DNA of 64,000 nucleotides, from positions 45,123,357-45,187,356 of the forward strand of contig NC_088781.1 of the NCBI RefSeq assembly GCF_958450345.1. The letters are read 5' to 3'. The notes under the pieces were generated by a model. It ran no database searches and was not told where the DNA came from. It saw nothing but the letters and a program-made list of their open reading frames with translations. This DNA comes from Calliphora vicina. Taxonomy: Eukaryota > Arthropoda > Insecta > Diptera > Calliphoridae. Of this stretch, positions 33,501 to 42,064 are shown one piece after another; positions within the stretch are counted from its first letter, which is position 1; each line of letters begins with the position of its first letter. The translations under genes were made by a program, and so were the position numbers.

Positions 33501-34758
33501 TATACCCTTCTCACGAAGGAGAAAGGTATAAAAATCTCGCAATTTCGAATAAGCCAAACATTTTTTAACTTTGTTGGCTTATCAGTTTCTGCAGCAAGCC
33601 AATCCTTTATAATTTAAAATTCGCTTATAATACAATTTCACTTTCTTTGTCTTCTCTTCCAGCCTACCTTCTTGCCGACCGCAACTACGATGTATGGATG
33701 GGCAATGCGCGTGGCAATCGTTACTCCCGCAATCACACCACCTTAGATCCGGAAGGTAAAAAGTTCTGGGAATTTAGTTGGCATGAAATTGGTGTTTACG
33801 ATCTGCCAGCCATGATTGATTATGTACTCAAAACCACTGGCTTTAAAAAGTTACAATATGCTGGCCATTCTCAAGGTTGTACGGCATTCTTTGTCATGTG
33901 TTCCATGAGACCAGAATACAACAATAAAATTATTATGATGCAGGCCATGGCACCGGCAGTGTATGCCAGAGAGACAGAGGAACATCCCTATATAAGAGCC
34001 ATCAATTTGTACTTTAATGTAAGTAGGATGATATTTTCAATACTTACAGCAGAATTTCATGATATTTATTCTCTTATTAAGAGTTTGGTGGGCAGTTCTA
34101 TAACGGAAATGTTTAATGGTGAATTTCGTTTTCTGTGTCGCATGACCGAGGAAACGGAGAGGCTGTGCATAGAGGCGGTGTTTGGAATAGTGGGACGCAA
34201 TTGGGGAGAATTTAATAGGGTGAGTATAAACTTTTTAAATGAATTAAAGAATTAAAAACTAAATAATTTCTCTTTTATGTTTTGCTAAAGAAAATGTTTC
34301 CCGTTATCTTGGGCCATTATCCGGCTGGTGTGGCCGCCAAACAGGTCAAACATTTTATACAAATTATCAAAACTGGCAAATTTGCTCCCTACAGTTATAG
34401 TTCCAATAAAAATATGTTGCTGTATAAGGAACGTGAACCTCCACGCTATAACTTGACGGCGGTAACAGTACCCACTTATGTTTATTATTCATCCAATGAT
34501 CTGCTCTGTCATCCCTCAGATGTGGAGGACATGTATAACGATTTAGGTCGGCCCTTGGGCAAATATTTGGTGCCTCAAAAAGAATTCAATCATATGGATT
34601 TCTTGTGGGCTTTAAATGTTAGAAAACTGGTGTACACCAGAATGCTGCAAGTATTGGCTGGCAAGACTGTTAAGGAGAGACGTGATAATGTGAGTGTATA
34701 TCCTACAGTGGGAAAAGAAGCTTCGAAAGAATTGCTGATTGAAAAAGCAGGGATTTAG
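21383..34758 (+). CDS. Lipase-3-like acid lipase, gene 2 (intact, 441 aa)
   Basis: Predicted secreted or lysosomal acid lipase (alpha/beta hydrolase, lipase 3 / gastric lipase type) that hydrolyses acylglycerols or sterol esters. Exons: 21383-21565, 26625-26805, 33663-34018, 34082-34219 and 34291-34758. Junction phases are 0,1,0,0; the sum is 1326 nt including the stop. Residues 1-28 look like a signal peptide (hydrophobic YVLLCFLLINVFI), followed by an acidic Asp/Glu-rich stretch (31-48). The core starts at HTVTTDDGYILTMHRI; FFLQHGLVDSS is the HG motif. Triad: Ser191 in GHSQG, Asp356 in SSNDLLCHPSD, His387 in FNHMDFLWA. Comparable intron positions match gene 1, which lies upstream in tandem. 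Introns 1 and 2 (5.1 and 6.9 kb) are full of transposon relics. No coding lesion is seen. Confidence 0.9.
21770..22750 (+). pseudogene. LINE relic (RT end and RNase H) in lipase gene 2 intron 1
   Basis: Plus-strand frames give FSKEAKYLGVALNSKFPCKC (RT connection; LGVxLDxKLxW), then GPILTYDIFV (RPILTYGxxVW). An RNase H-like stretch with ISISLQNTRIIPQAE follows, and finally SMDEDEKESIQHFLCNYHAL, the Cys-rich C-terminal tail. Order and orientation match the LINE at 61372-62647, of which it seems to be an older, more decayed relative. Confidence 0.7.
22803..23250 (-). pseudogene. Internally deleted irritans-type mariner relic
   Basis: On the minus strand the 3' part reads with frameshifts to the mariner C terminus (LEKRWTKRLELKG). 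The other end (23085-23250) is a 5' untranslated region with AACACAAACTAAATAACACA and ACAGGAGC, shared with the second copy at about 52400-52540. The catalytic domain is missing. The left end ACGAGGGTCAATACATT resembles a terminal repeat. Confidence 0.6.
23532..23712 (+). repeat. Two-copy tandem duplication, about 92 bp unit
   Basis: TTATTTAAAAA..GAATTTTCATTGAAAAAT..CCTCTT..TTATGATGG.GTTTC.CGCGTTTTGT.ACC..GAAGAA occurs twice in direct tandem with minor changes. Confidence 0.8.
23713..25900. other. Unassigned intronic sequence (lipase gene 2 intron 1)
   Basis: No recognised repeat or coding motif. An 8-bp-arm palindrome ACGAGGGCACGCCCTCGT lies near 23753-23770 and short GTAT repeats near 24472-24482. 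Confidence 0.4.
25914..25980 (-). repeat. tRNA-derived sequence (SINE head or tRNA pseudogene)
   Basis: On the minus strand, TAGTTGGTAGATTGCTTG (A-box-like, D-arm region) is followed at normal tRNA distance by a perfect B box GGTTCGATTCC (25926-25936) and CCACCAGAGACTCTGG. The acceptor stem does not pair and the T stem has a mismatch, so it is not a working tRNA gene. A tRNA-derived SINE is the best reading. Confidence 0.6.
25981..26624. other. Unassigned intronic AT-rich sequence
   Basis: No recognised motif; ends in the poorly pyrimidine-rich acceptor of exon 2. Confidence 0.4.
26625..26805 (+). CDS. Lipase gene 2, exon 2
   Basis: Acceptor ATATCAAG|GATAAATTA, with an unusually poor pyrimidine tract (CAACAACGACGACAACA upstream); donor AGTCTTG|GTAAGTTT, phase 1 out. 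Encodes DKLIAKYGYPAEVHTVTTDD, GYILTMHRIRG and FFLQHGLVDSSAGYVIMGP, the first conserved blocks of the lipase domain. Confidence 0.9.
27015..27640 (+). pseudogene. mariner transposase relic M3 in lipase gene 2 intron 2
   Basis: Plus-strand reading: EALLHENCFKSHQELAKSLG, ATPVAISKCLRAAVFIQIQG (helix-turn-helix), then a frame shift and deletion past the catalytic core, LIKSGQTITGNLYRTQQIRL, a further gap, and a C-terminal stretch equivalent to QILRYWLDSFWASKYEQFFG. It is a severely deleted copy of the lineage seen throughout the window. Confidence 0.78.
27641..28767. other. Unassigned intronic sequence (lipase gene 2 intron 2)
   Basis: AT-rich with a GAGAGAGCGAGAGC purine tract near 28198. No gene or repeat recognised. 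Confidence 0.4.
28768..29512 (+). repeat. Family A repeat, copy A3 (fullest copy)
   Basis: Starts TATACCCTACACCACCATAG, ends GTCGGGCTTGACCGAACATA then CTTTCTTACTTGTT. About 745 bp with all modules: GTAACGCCC, ACCGATCGACTTAGAATCAC, the GTCCGTCCGTCCGTC tract, and repeated CGATCGGTCCATAATTAGTC blocks. The small ORFs on both strands are repeat shadows. Confidence 0.88.
29513..30100 (+). repeat. Two-copy tandem duplication, about 310 bp unit
   Basis: The blocks GAGAGCTTCCAGA, GGCATAAATGCTGTGAC, TTAATGGATTATAG, GCGTCCACTGCTTCATT and GGTTCA recur in order from about 29516 and again from about 29837. Family A3 abuts the left unit. Confidence 0.7.
30380..30530 (+). repeat. Short direct duplication
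   Basis: ATTGTTGTCCGACAATGCTAACGA and ATTGTTGTCTGACAACGCTAACGA occur about 100 bp apart with partly similar flanks. Confidence 0.55.
30690..31445 (-). pseudogene. jockey-like LINE reverse-transcriptase relic
   Basis: Minus-strand frames give DYTILATGSDVYELC (equivalent to ADDITILATG with the RT active site region degraded), MVNGYLNEIHNFFTAPNLQP, a KMQNRNKVLKALAG segment, then CQNAALRTVTGC-like and EETKVLPVKEHNIMLTQKFL with LECHRRSHPN. These are in the right order for the C-terminal half of a jockey-type ORF2. Frameshifts and stops are numerous. The 84-aa ORFs on both strands overlap the relic's 5' end. Confidence 0.72.
31700..32061 (-). pseudogene. LINE ORF2 C-terminal relic (RTE/CR1-like tail)
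   Basis: Minus strand: VISNRDLWERAGETPIRIQI, then INRKLQDWPWRRQIETERNI and TGNSWA. This matches the tail common in animal LINEs (ISNxxLWxRTGxxPIxxQI...RWxWIGHTLRKxxxNIxRxxL). Confidence 0.65.
32235..32540 (-). pseudogene. Second LINE ORF2 C-terminal relic
   Basis: Minus strand: RRILKVLWTHFITNSTVLIR, IKREKELVQTI, then RRKSSYLGDIMRNPKDKFLQ and IIRGNIEGRISRGRK. The pattern RRxLRIxWxxxxxNxxVLxR...RKxxYLGHxxR is typical of a different LINE group from the one just downstream. Confidence 0.6.
32851..33532 (+). repeat. Family B repeat, copy B3
   Basis: Degraded start (GAGATCTATATTCTGCTGTG), intact middle (ATCTCAGCCATTTGTGGACC, CAGACAGACAGACGGACGGA, ACTTTATAGGGTCGGAAAAT) and end TATACCCTTCTCACGAAGGA. 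It sits 130 bp before exon 3 of lipase gene 2. Confidence 0.8.
33663..34018 (+). CDS. Lipase gene 2, exon 3 (catalytic serine)
   Basis: Acceptor TCTTCTCTTCCAG|CC, phase 1 in; donor TTTAAT|GTAAGTAG, phase 0 out. Encodes NYDVWMGNARGNRYSRNH, FWEFSWHEIGVYDLPAMIDY and LQYAGHSQGCTAFFVM with the nucleophile serine. The intron found in gene 1 right after GHSQ is missing here. Confidence 0.93.
34082..34219 (+). CDS. Lipase gene 2, exon 4 (lid region)
   Basis: 46 codons between acceptor TTATTAAG|AGTTTGG and donor AATAGG|GTGAGTA, phase 0. Encodes SLVGSSITEMFNGEFRFLC and a Cys-containing lid segment. The preceding 63-bp intron is in frame and stop-free, so retention would add 21 residues without breaking the protein. 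It is placed because gene 1 has an intron at the same position and the donor is strong. Confidence 0.78.
34291..34758 (+). CDS. Lipase gene 2, exon 5 (catalytic Asp and His)
   Basis: Acceptor TTTGCTAAAG|AAAATG. Encodes MFPVILGHYPAGVAAKQVKH, YYSSNDLLCHPSDV (Asp) and KEFNHMDFLWAL (His), then a C-terminal tail rich in charged residues, ending at TAG 34756-34758. The PAG(A/V)xxxQ block is a strong signature of this lipase family. Confidence 0.93.
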   Translation, partial: KMFPVILGHYPAGVAAKQVKHFIQIIKTGKFAPYSYSSNKNMLLYKEREPPRYNLTAVTVPTYVYYSSNDLLCHPSDVEDMYNDLGRPLGKYLVPQKEFNHMDFLWALNVRKLVYTRMLQVLAGKTVKERRDNVSVYPTVGKEASKELLIEKAGI

Positions 34759-34837
34759 TGAAATGCTAATATTTTCGAATTAGTTTTTTAAGTATTTATT
34801 GTTTATTTGTAAGTATTTATTTTATTTATATGCAAAG

Positions 34838-34843
34838 AATAAA
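34838..34843 (+). terminator. Likely poly(A) signal of lipase gene 2
   Basis: AATAAA, 80 bp after the stop codon in a T-rich 3' region, followed by A/T tracts. Confidence 0.55.
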
Positions 34844-35835
34844 AGAAAATTTTTAAACCAAAAAAAGGAATTGTATGACTGAGAGCCTGAGATATGAAAA
34901 TTTGATAACCCTTTCCTTATTCACAAGAAAACGTCTTCTCTTTCCTTAACATATTTTATGTTTGAAATATACAATAATTCTTATAAACATCACTTGAATT
35001 CACAACAATTCGACTGAAGTTGAGTTGATAAAAAAAATAAGAAGTGCCAACAAAATAAAAAGAAATGAAGTGTTGTGCAGTTTTGTCATATCAGAAAAAA
35101 ATTTTATTTGTTATTCAAAATTTAAATTGGTGTCACTACGACAACAATATTTTTCCAAAGTACCAAAAAAAATATAAGAAAATTATTCATACAAATAGAA
35201 GTTTGAGGAAAACAGCAAAATGAAATATAAGAAAAATGTCATTTGCAGCTTACAATTTAAAATTTTTGAAAGAAAAATGTTTTAAGAAAATAAATAAAAA
35301 TAAATATAATTCATAGTCATATTGTCAACACTTCTCTAGGCTGCAGGGTTTTTAAATTAAAAGTAGGTTTTTTTTTAAGAAAGCCAAACTCTATTGTTAA
35401 ATTTTTCATAGAATTATATTTTATATATTTCCTGTTTGTACAATTTAAATTCGCATTAAATAAATTAAATGATTTTAAATCATTTTAAATGCTTTTAAAT
35501 TCATATTGCAAAGGTCAATCAGCCTAAGAGTTATTTTGTTTGTTATTGTTTGTTATTGTTTAAGAAACCTGCTGTTTTTAATTGAAAATCAATTAATAAA
35601 CATTTGCTTGTTAGCTATTTTAATTCTTTGGATTTTTCCCCTACCATCAAATTTCATTGTACAGGCCTTAGAAGTTGAAGAGGTGCTGTAGGAGGAATTG
35701 AGAACGAGAGTAAGAGGTCATAACAACAATATAAAGTTTTATATTAAACAACTGTTGTACATCAACTAATGTAAATAGAGTAATTATACAATAAAAAAAT
35801 TTATAAAAATTACAGAGTGAGCACATATTATTTAT
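34844..35835. other. AT-rich 3' flank of lipase gene 2
   Basis: Low-complexity A/T sequence without ORF support. It holds the simple repeat TGTTTGTTATTG near 35538-35560 and ATTTTAAATCATTTTAAATG near 35470. Confidence 0.4.
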
Positions 35836-35837
35836 AC

Positions 35838-36290
35838 CAGTGATGTTCAAAAATAAAAATGAAGATGTATTGGTGAGAGAGCTACCCAGCAAACATAATG
35901 TCAAACATTTAAAATAAGAACAAAATAATGAAAGTTTAGATTTAGAATTTTTGTCACATATAACCAATTTATTTAATGAATGTAATTTAAATTTTAAGGA
36001 AAAGAAAAAATATGCATTATACGGCCTAAATTCTATTTAATTTTGTATTTATTTTTGACTTTGTTATTATGTGTTCAATTGCAATTGAAACGCTTGTGTT
36101 TGCTATGCTTCGTCCAAAAACAACCAACAACAATGCTTAGTAAATGTCTGAAAAAAATGACTATAGTCCGTCGCATGTGTTTTCATCGAGAGCTAAACGA
36201 TGAATGAACAAAAGTTTTTAAAAGAGCGTAACAAATGTGTGTAAATTTTTCAAACAATTGTTGTATGGCGTGAACATTACTGATTTATAC
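35838..36290 (+). repeat. Segmental duplication, left copy
   Basis: AGTGATGTTCAAAAATAAAA through AGAGAGCTACCCAGCAAACA, GTGTTCAATTGCAATTGAAA and AAAAGAGCGTAACAAATGTG to CATTACTGATTTA. It matches 36692-37097 in direct orientation, with an extra stretch near 36150-36220. Confidence 0.82.
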
Positions 36291-36310
36291 ATAAACTTAA
36301 AGCAGACAAA

Positions 36311-36568
36311 TATCTCTGTCTCTATCTCTATCTATCTCTATATATCTCTATCTATCTCTATCTCTATCTATCTCTATCTATCTCTATCTATCTATCTCTA
36401 TCTCTATCTCTATCTCTATCTCTATCTCTATCTCTATCTCTATCTCTATCTCTATCTCTATCTCTATCTCTATCTCTATCTCTATATCTATATCTATCTC
36501 TATCTCTATCTCTATCTCTATCTCTATCTCTACCTCTACCTCTACCTCTACTTCTACCTCTCTCTCTT
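36311..36568 (+). repeat. (CTATCT)n hexanucleotide microsatellite
   Basis: About 250 bp of TCTCTA/CTATCT units with TATC variants, ending in CTACCT units. Reading frames across it give Leu-Tyr (plus) or Arg-Asp (minus) runs, so the ORFs here are artefacts. Confidence 0.95.
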
Positions 36569-36691
36569 TGAACCAACCTTATAATTCTCAATTCTTCCGA
36601 TATTGAGATTTTTACCAAATCCCCATGGTTAAAATGGGGATTTGGAAAATTCATTGTCCCAATGAATTTTCGACGACATGATATTTAGAAC

Positions 36692-37097
36692 AGTGATGTT
36701 CAAAAATAAAAATGAAGATATTTGGTGAGAGAGCTACCCAGCAAACATAATGTCAAACACTTAAAATAATAACAAAATGAAGAAAGTTTAAATTTAGAAT
36801 TTTTGTCAAATAAAACCAATTTATTAAATGAATATAATTTAAATTTTAAGGAAATGAAAGAATATACATTATACGGCCGAAATACTCTCAAATTTTTTAT
36901 TTATTTTTAACTTTGTTTTTTTGTGTTCAATTGTAATTGAAACGCGTGTGTTTGCTATGCTTCATCCAAAAACCAACCAACAACAATGCTTATTGAATTT
37001 CTGAAAAAATGAGACATTTATTACGCTCTTTAAAAGAGCGTAACAAATGTGTTTAAATTTTTTAAACAATTGTTGTATGGGATGAACATCACTGATT
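36692..37097 (+). repeat. Segmental duplication, right copy
   Basis: Direct copy of 35838-36290 with point changes. It ends ATCACTGATTTA immediately before family B4, while the left copy ends at the same bases and runs into the microsatellite. Confidence 0.82.
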
Positions 37098-37102
37098 TAG
37101 AA

Positions 37103-37988
37103 GTAAACAAGTAAGAGAGCTATATTCGGCTGTGCCCAATCTTATATACCCTTCACCAAATTATACTTAAAAATACAAATTTTAAATGTTTTAAGGTAAA
37201 CAAAATTTATTTTTTATTCCAAAGTTGTTTTTTTCATTTTTTGGAAAACAAAATTTTCGATTTGTGATTTTAAATTTTAGAATGTTTTTTAAATTTTAAA
37301 AAGAAATTTTTTAATTTCTTAAGATTTTTGTTCTTGTATACCCTTCACCAAATTATACTTTAAAATAAAAATTTTAAATATTTTTAGGTAAACAAAATTT
37401 AAATTTTTTTTCCAGTTGAAATTGTTTTTTAAATTTTATAATTTTTTTTTTAATTTTAAAAAAAAATTTTTTTAGTTTTTAAATTTTTTTTTAATATTTA
37501 GTGAAAAAAAATTTTGGTGAAAAAAAAATCGGGTTACAAAAATTTTTTTTCCGATTTTGGCCCATTGTAGGTCCAACTTACTATGGTCTTATATACGTCT
37601 TTGAAATATCTATTATTAGATATCCATATTGTCTATATAATGATTTAGTAATCCAGATATGGGTCAAAAATCGAGGTTGTCCTTGTTTTTTCCTTATATC
37701 TCAGCCATTTGTGGATCGATTTTCTCGATTTTAAATAGCAACCGAGCCGGAAGAATTTCGGAGATATTGATGTATCATTCGTGTATGTAAGTTATTTGAG
37801 GGCTTCAGAAAGTTGATATCAACACACAGACTGACAGACGGACAGACGGACATAGCTACATAGACTCCGCTATCTATAACGATTCAGAATATATATACTT
37901 TGTGGGGTCGCAAATGAAAAATGTAGAAATTACAAACGGAATGACAAACTTATATATACCCTTGCCACTCATGGTGAAGGGTATAAAA
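37103..37988 (+). repeat. Family B repeat, copy B4 (fullest copy)
   Basis: Starts AACAAGTAAGAGAGCTATAT and ends CCACTCATGGTGAAGGGTAT. Part of its 5' region is duplicated (ACCCTTCACCAAATTATACT occurs near 37149 and 37340). Includes ATCTCAGCCATTTGTGGATC and GACAGACGGACAGACGGA. Confidence 0.87.
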
Positions 37989-39065
37989 AGAGGGAAATAA
38001 AGCTATCAATTATCTCTTATAGCTTAGGAGATATTCGCATTTGAAAATTTAATTTTCAACATTTTTACCCACCCTACTCCAGTTTTTTGGTGACCGCGGT
38101 TCCAAATATTCCCCGATTTTATCCACTTTTCCTTTGTAAGATTAACAATAGATGTATATTTCAAATAAATAAAGAAGTGTTTAAAAATCATGACTGAGTC
38201 CAAAGTTACATGCATTTGAATTTAAAAAAATTAAAAAAGACGATTTTTCGCAATTTTTTGGGGAAAAAGTACTTTTATTCTTTTAAAGTTATCTTAAAAA
38301 TTTCTAAGAGGATGTATAATGAATTTGTACTTTTTGAAAAGCTAACTTTACGTCAAATATTTTAAATGAAAAAAAATTTATATTTTTTGATACCTAGGCG
38401 ACCAGGTCCATTCAAAAAATGCCTATTTTTTATGTATAATTCAACTTTAGGGCAAAAATTCTCAAATCGCATACTCGATATCAAAATATAATAACCTATT
38501 TTAGATGGCCCAATGTGTTCTTAATCATTTTGTAAAGGGTACCGATAACCTCGCCCGTGGTATTAATATTATAGCCAAAAACCGAAAATTTACTTTTTTT
38601 GGAATTTTTCAATACTTTTTTGGGAATTGCGGGATTCCTGATTAAAAATTTGTTTCTATTTTCCATTTTCAAAAAAAAAATCTATATAAGTGTAAAATTT
38701 CATTAAAAAATATTCATAAATCAAAATTTTATTTCAATTTGAAAAGTTTGTATGTACTCAATAAAAAGCATTTTTTGTCATATTTTTCAAAAAAGTATTC
38801 CATCAATTTTTTAATTGTCAAAAGTTATATACATTTTTGAAAAGAAAACACAATCCTCTATCCATTAATATATAACATGTCTAACTTGTGTTTTTTACTT
38901 GTCAAATAAATTAGGGAAAACTTAACAGGAAAGGTCCAAATTCACTCGACTACACTTCCTCTTTGCGCATGTGAAATTTCATTCAAATCGGAGTAAGGGT
39001 TAAGAAGTTACAGATTTATTACCCTCTTTTTTTATTCTCATACCACTGTGCGTCGTTGCAAAGGT
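37989..39065. other. Unassigned AT-rich sequence
   Basis: Long poly-A and poly-T tracts and no ORF support. The text style (GTGAAATTTCATTCAAATCG) suggests an undescribed repeat, but I find no second copy here. Confidence 0.35.
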
Positions 39066-39951
39066 CTTTTATTAGATATCCATATTGTCTATATTGTTAC
39101 GTTTTAACCTTTTCAAAACGCTGGTTTATTTCCTTTAAATAAACCGGATACTTTTGATTGCAAATAAAAGCCGTTTAGTAGTTTAAAAATTGTAACAACT
39201 CTTTATTTATTTAAAATGTACAACAACAACAGAATTAAATAGCCACTCAATGTTTTCTTATACACGTTTATAAATTCTCAGAATTACAGACACAATTTAT
39301 AATGTACACGAATTTACTTTGAAAACAAACACAACACACTTTAAGGCACTTAGATGATGTTTTCTCGAAAAGCGTCTCTGATCAACTCACTAACGACTGC
39401 AACCTCTGCCACTATTTATAACACTGCATTACCATCTAGAAAGCTCTTTAACTGTCAAAGTTCGAATATTCTAGATCATACGCCATCTGTGGTGTACTTT
39501 CTACAATGTTCTTTAACTGATTATTCGAACTCGAATACAGCGTTGCCAACTTACAATCAAATCAACTGAAAGCTTTTATTTAACAATGCCCACAGATATG
39601 TTACAGTTTTACAGCACTGTTACTTGAAAGCATTATGCTACTTTTAAATCAGCCGTTAAAATCGTTATATTTGAATTCAAGTACAATTTCGTAACAATAT
39701 TAATTACTTAGTAATCCAGATATAAGTCAAAAATCGAGGTTGTCCTGGTTTTTTCCTCATATCTCAGCCATTTGTGGACCGATTTTGCTGATTTTAAATA
39801 GGAAACTTCTCGAAAGCATGTCTGACAGAATTATTGAAGATTTGGATCCCGAAGATATCTGGGGTCTTCAGAAAATTGATTTCAGCAAATCAATATATAT
39901 ACTTTATAGGGTCGGAAAATTATATTGTGGAAATTACAAACGGAATGACAA
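39066..39951 (+). repeat. Family B repeat, copy B5, split by a solo LTR
   Basis: TTATTAGATATCCATATTGT left of the LTR and TAATCCAGATATAAGTCAAA right of it are adjacent in B3 and B4. This shows an insertion into a pre-existing B copy. Its right end is replaced by family A4 in reverse orientation. Confidence 0.82.
39091..39700 (+). mobile_element. Solo LTR, copy 2 (TSD ATAT)
   Basis: LTR 39095-39696 (602 bp) begins TGTTACGTTTTAACC and ends CAATTTCGTAACA. The flanking 4-bp repeat is ATAT (39091-39094, 39697-39700). It is closely similar to the copy at 13637-14195, with an extra segment near 39490-39550 (TTCTTTAACTGATTATTCGA). Confidence 0.87.
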
Positions 39952-40648
39952 AACAAGTAAGAAAGTATGGTCGGTCAAGCCCGACCATATAATACCCTAC
40001 ACTAAGTAAAAGAGCAAAAACATTTTTCTTTTAAAATTTCAATAATTTATATTTTTAAGTGATTTTCGGAAGTGGGCCTTATATGGGGGCTATGACTAAT
40101 TATGGACCGATCACAATGAAATTAGGTCGTGTGATTTATGTCTATATTAAAGTTAAGTATGTTGAATTTTGTGTGTATAGCAACATTTTTAAGCGATTTA
40201 TGCACGTTAAAGTGATTTTCGGAAGCGGGTCTATATGGGAGCTATGACTAATTATGGACCGATCGTAACAAAATTTTGTGTATATAAAACTTATTTGGAG
40301 CGGAATTTGTGGAGATACATATATAAATTAAACATTTATGACCGATAAAGTCCAATTTCGGGAGGACATTTGTATGGGGGCTAGGTGAAATAATGGACCG
40401 ATTTCAGCCAGTTTCAATAGGCTTGGTCCTTGGGCCGAAAAAATAATATGTACCGAATTTGATCGAAATATCTTTAAAATTGCGACCTGTACTCTGCGCA
40501 CAAGGTTTACATGGACAGCCGACCAGACGGACGGACGGACATCGTTTAATCGACTCAGAAAGTGATTCTAAGTCGATCGGTATACTTTAAGGTTAGACTA
40601 ATATTTTTGGGCGTTACAAACATCACAAACGCATAATACCCTCCCCGA
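39952..40648 (-). repeat. Family A repeat, copy A4 (reverse)
   Basis: Reverse complement of A1-A3: AACAAGTAAGAAAGTATGGT at the left and AACGCATAATACCCTCCCC at the right. It joins family B5 on the left and mariner M4 on the right. Confidence 0.87.
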
Positions 40649-40649
40649 G

Positions 40650-40880
40650 AAGTTGCGAGAAGTTTTGCTTTACTTCTTTAATTTAAAAAAAGTGCCGATG
40701 AAGCACACCGATTGCTCACCAAAGCTTATGGTGACTGTGTCCCATCGCTTTCAACGTGCGAAAGATATTTTGTTCGGTTCAGAAGTGATGATTTTGACAC
40801 GGAAGATGAAGATTGATCAGGCCAGAAAAGAGTTTGAAGACCCAGAATTGGAGGCATCGCTTAAATTAAATTTCTAATTG
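40650..40880 (+). pseudogene. mariner transposase relic M4 (N-terminal only)
   Basis: Reads REVLLYFFNLKKVPMKH in one frame, then AYGDCVPSLSTCERYFVRFR and SDDFDTEDED in another, and FEDPELEAS in a third, the N-terminal helix-turn-helix part of the lineage. It is cut off by family A4 on the left and ends at about 40880. Confidence 0.75.
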
Positions 40881-42064
40881 TTTCACATCACATTTGTCAC
40901 ACTTTCTCTATAAAAGTTCATAATTTTATTTAGAAAATTCTGAAAAACAACAAAACCTTAAGTTCTTTAGTTTATTAAACACGTTTGCAAACTCACTCTG
41001 ACAAACATCCTACAACCACATATAAATTCATCTTAAAATCAAACAAAACAGGACTTCACCATTCATCAGCACACATACATTTACACATACACATGCATCC
41101 ACTTAATGTACCACTACATTTATATTCATATATAGGAGTACGTGTTTGTGTGAAATGATTTTTTTTATTTTTCAAATCTAAAATTCAGCTCTGAGCAGGA
41201 GTAAGAAAGAAAAAATTTAACAAACAGCCCATTAGTTCTTCGGATGGCAATACACTGATTTTATACAGTACCTTCGACAACAGATTGGTTATATGACCGA
41301 ACTTATTCGGGGTACAATTGCCGCTTTATCGTATATTTTATTATATTCTGCTTTTGGTAGCTTAATGCCGAGTCCTTTTTTAAGGACTGCTTGTTTGACG
41401 ATAATTAAGACAAGCTACGCGACTGTATTTTCAGGAACTGGATGTATCACTGAATGATCAGACTTCACAGAGAAAAAGTTTGAGCGGTCTTCCAACCTAA
41501 CCTAGAGAAGTAACTAGTGGTGACCCGTTTTCGCTAGTCATGTGACTAGTTCTCCTAGAACTACAGGATATCATGTACCAATTTACTCATACCCGTATAT
41601 TTAAGGAAACAAAACAAAACCCATTCTTTCCAACTTTATGCGAGTATTTAGAGTGTGAGTAAATATTTTTTTTCCTTTTCCAAAGGATGTTTTGTATTTA
41701 TGTGTGTGTGTGAGTGAGTGTGTATTCCTGGGTCTCTTAATATTCATTAATGGTAGTGCACCACGAACACAAACTGTTATAGTTTTAGTTGAGGGTGTAT
41801 GAGCGAGTATGTATGGGAATGTATCAATAAATCAAGCAGAATTAAGTCATCAATAACGAGTCTTCTCACACTATTCACATGAAAAATAGTTTTTTTGTTT
41901 TTTTTTGTATCTTATTTTAATACAGTTAAGAGCAAAACTGACTTATTTTTTCTAGCGTTTAATGGAAATCTAAAAAGAGAAAAACTTGCACTAAAGATTT
42001 GAAAGATATAAAAATTTACAACCCATTTTGCAGTATTTAAGTAAATTCTTGGTTCTGTGTAGGG
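40881..42064. other. Unassigned intergenic sequence
   Basis: AT-rich; a GTGTGTGTGTGAGTGAGTGT tract lies near 41702. CTTCCAACCTAACCTAGAG near 41490 may be the 3' end of a LINE, but no coding remnant precedes it. Confidence 0.35.

Noticed and set aside
34019..34049. 31-bp intron ending at TACTTACAG in lipase gene 2
   Set aside because: Too short to be spliced in flies, and it breaks the frame; the 63-bp intron with the same donor keeps the frame and matches gene 1.
36237..36654. Leu-Tyr and Arg-Asp repeat ORFs on both strands
   Set aside because: They are translations of the (CTATCT)n microsatellite; no start context, no domain, and both strands are open only because of the repeat.
38000..39060. 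Foldback element like 117-2548
   Set aside because: Similar AT-rich style, but I could find neither inverted arms nor an 8-bp target duplication.
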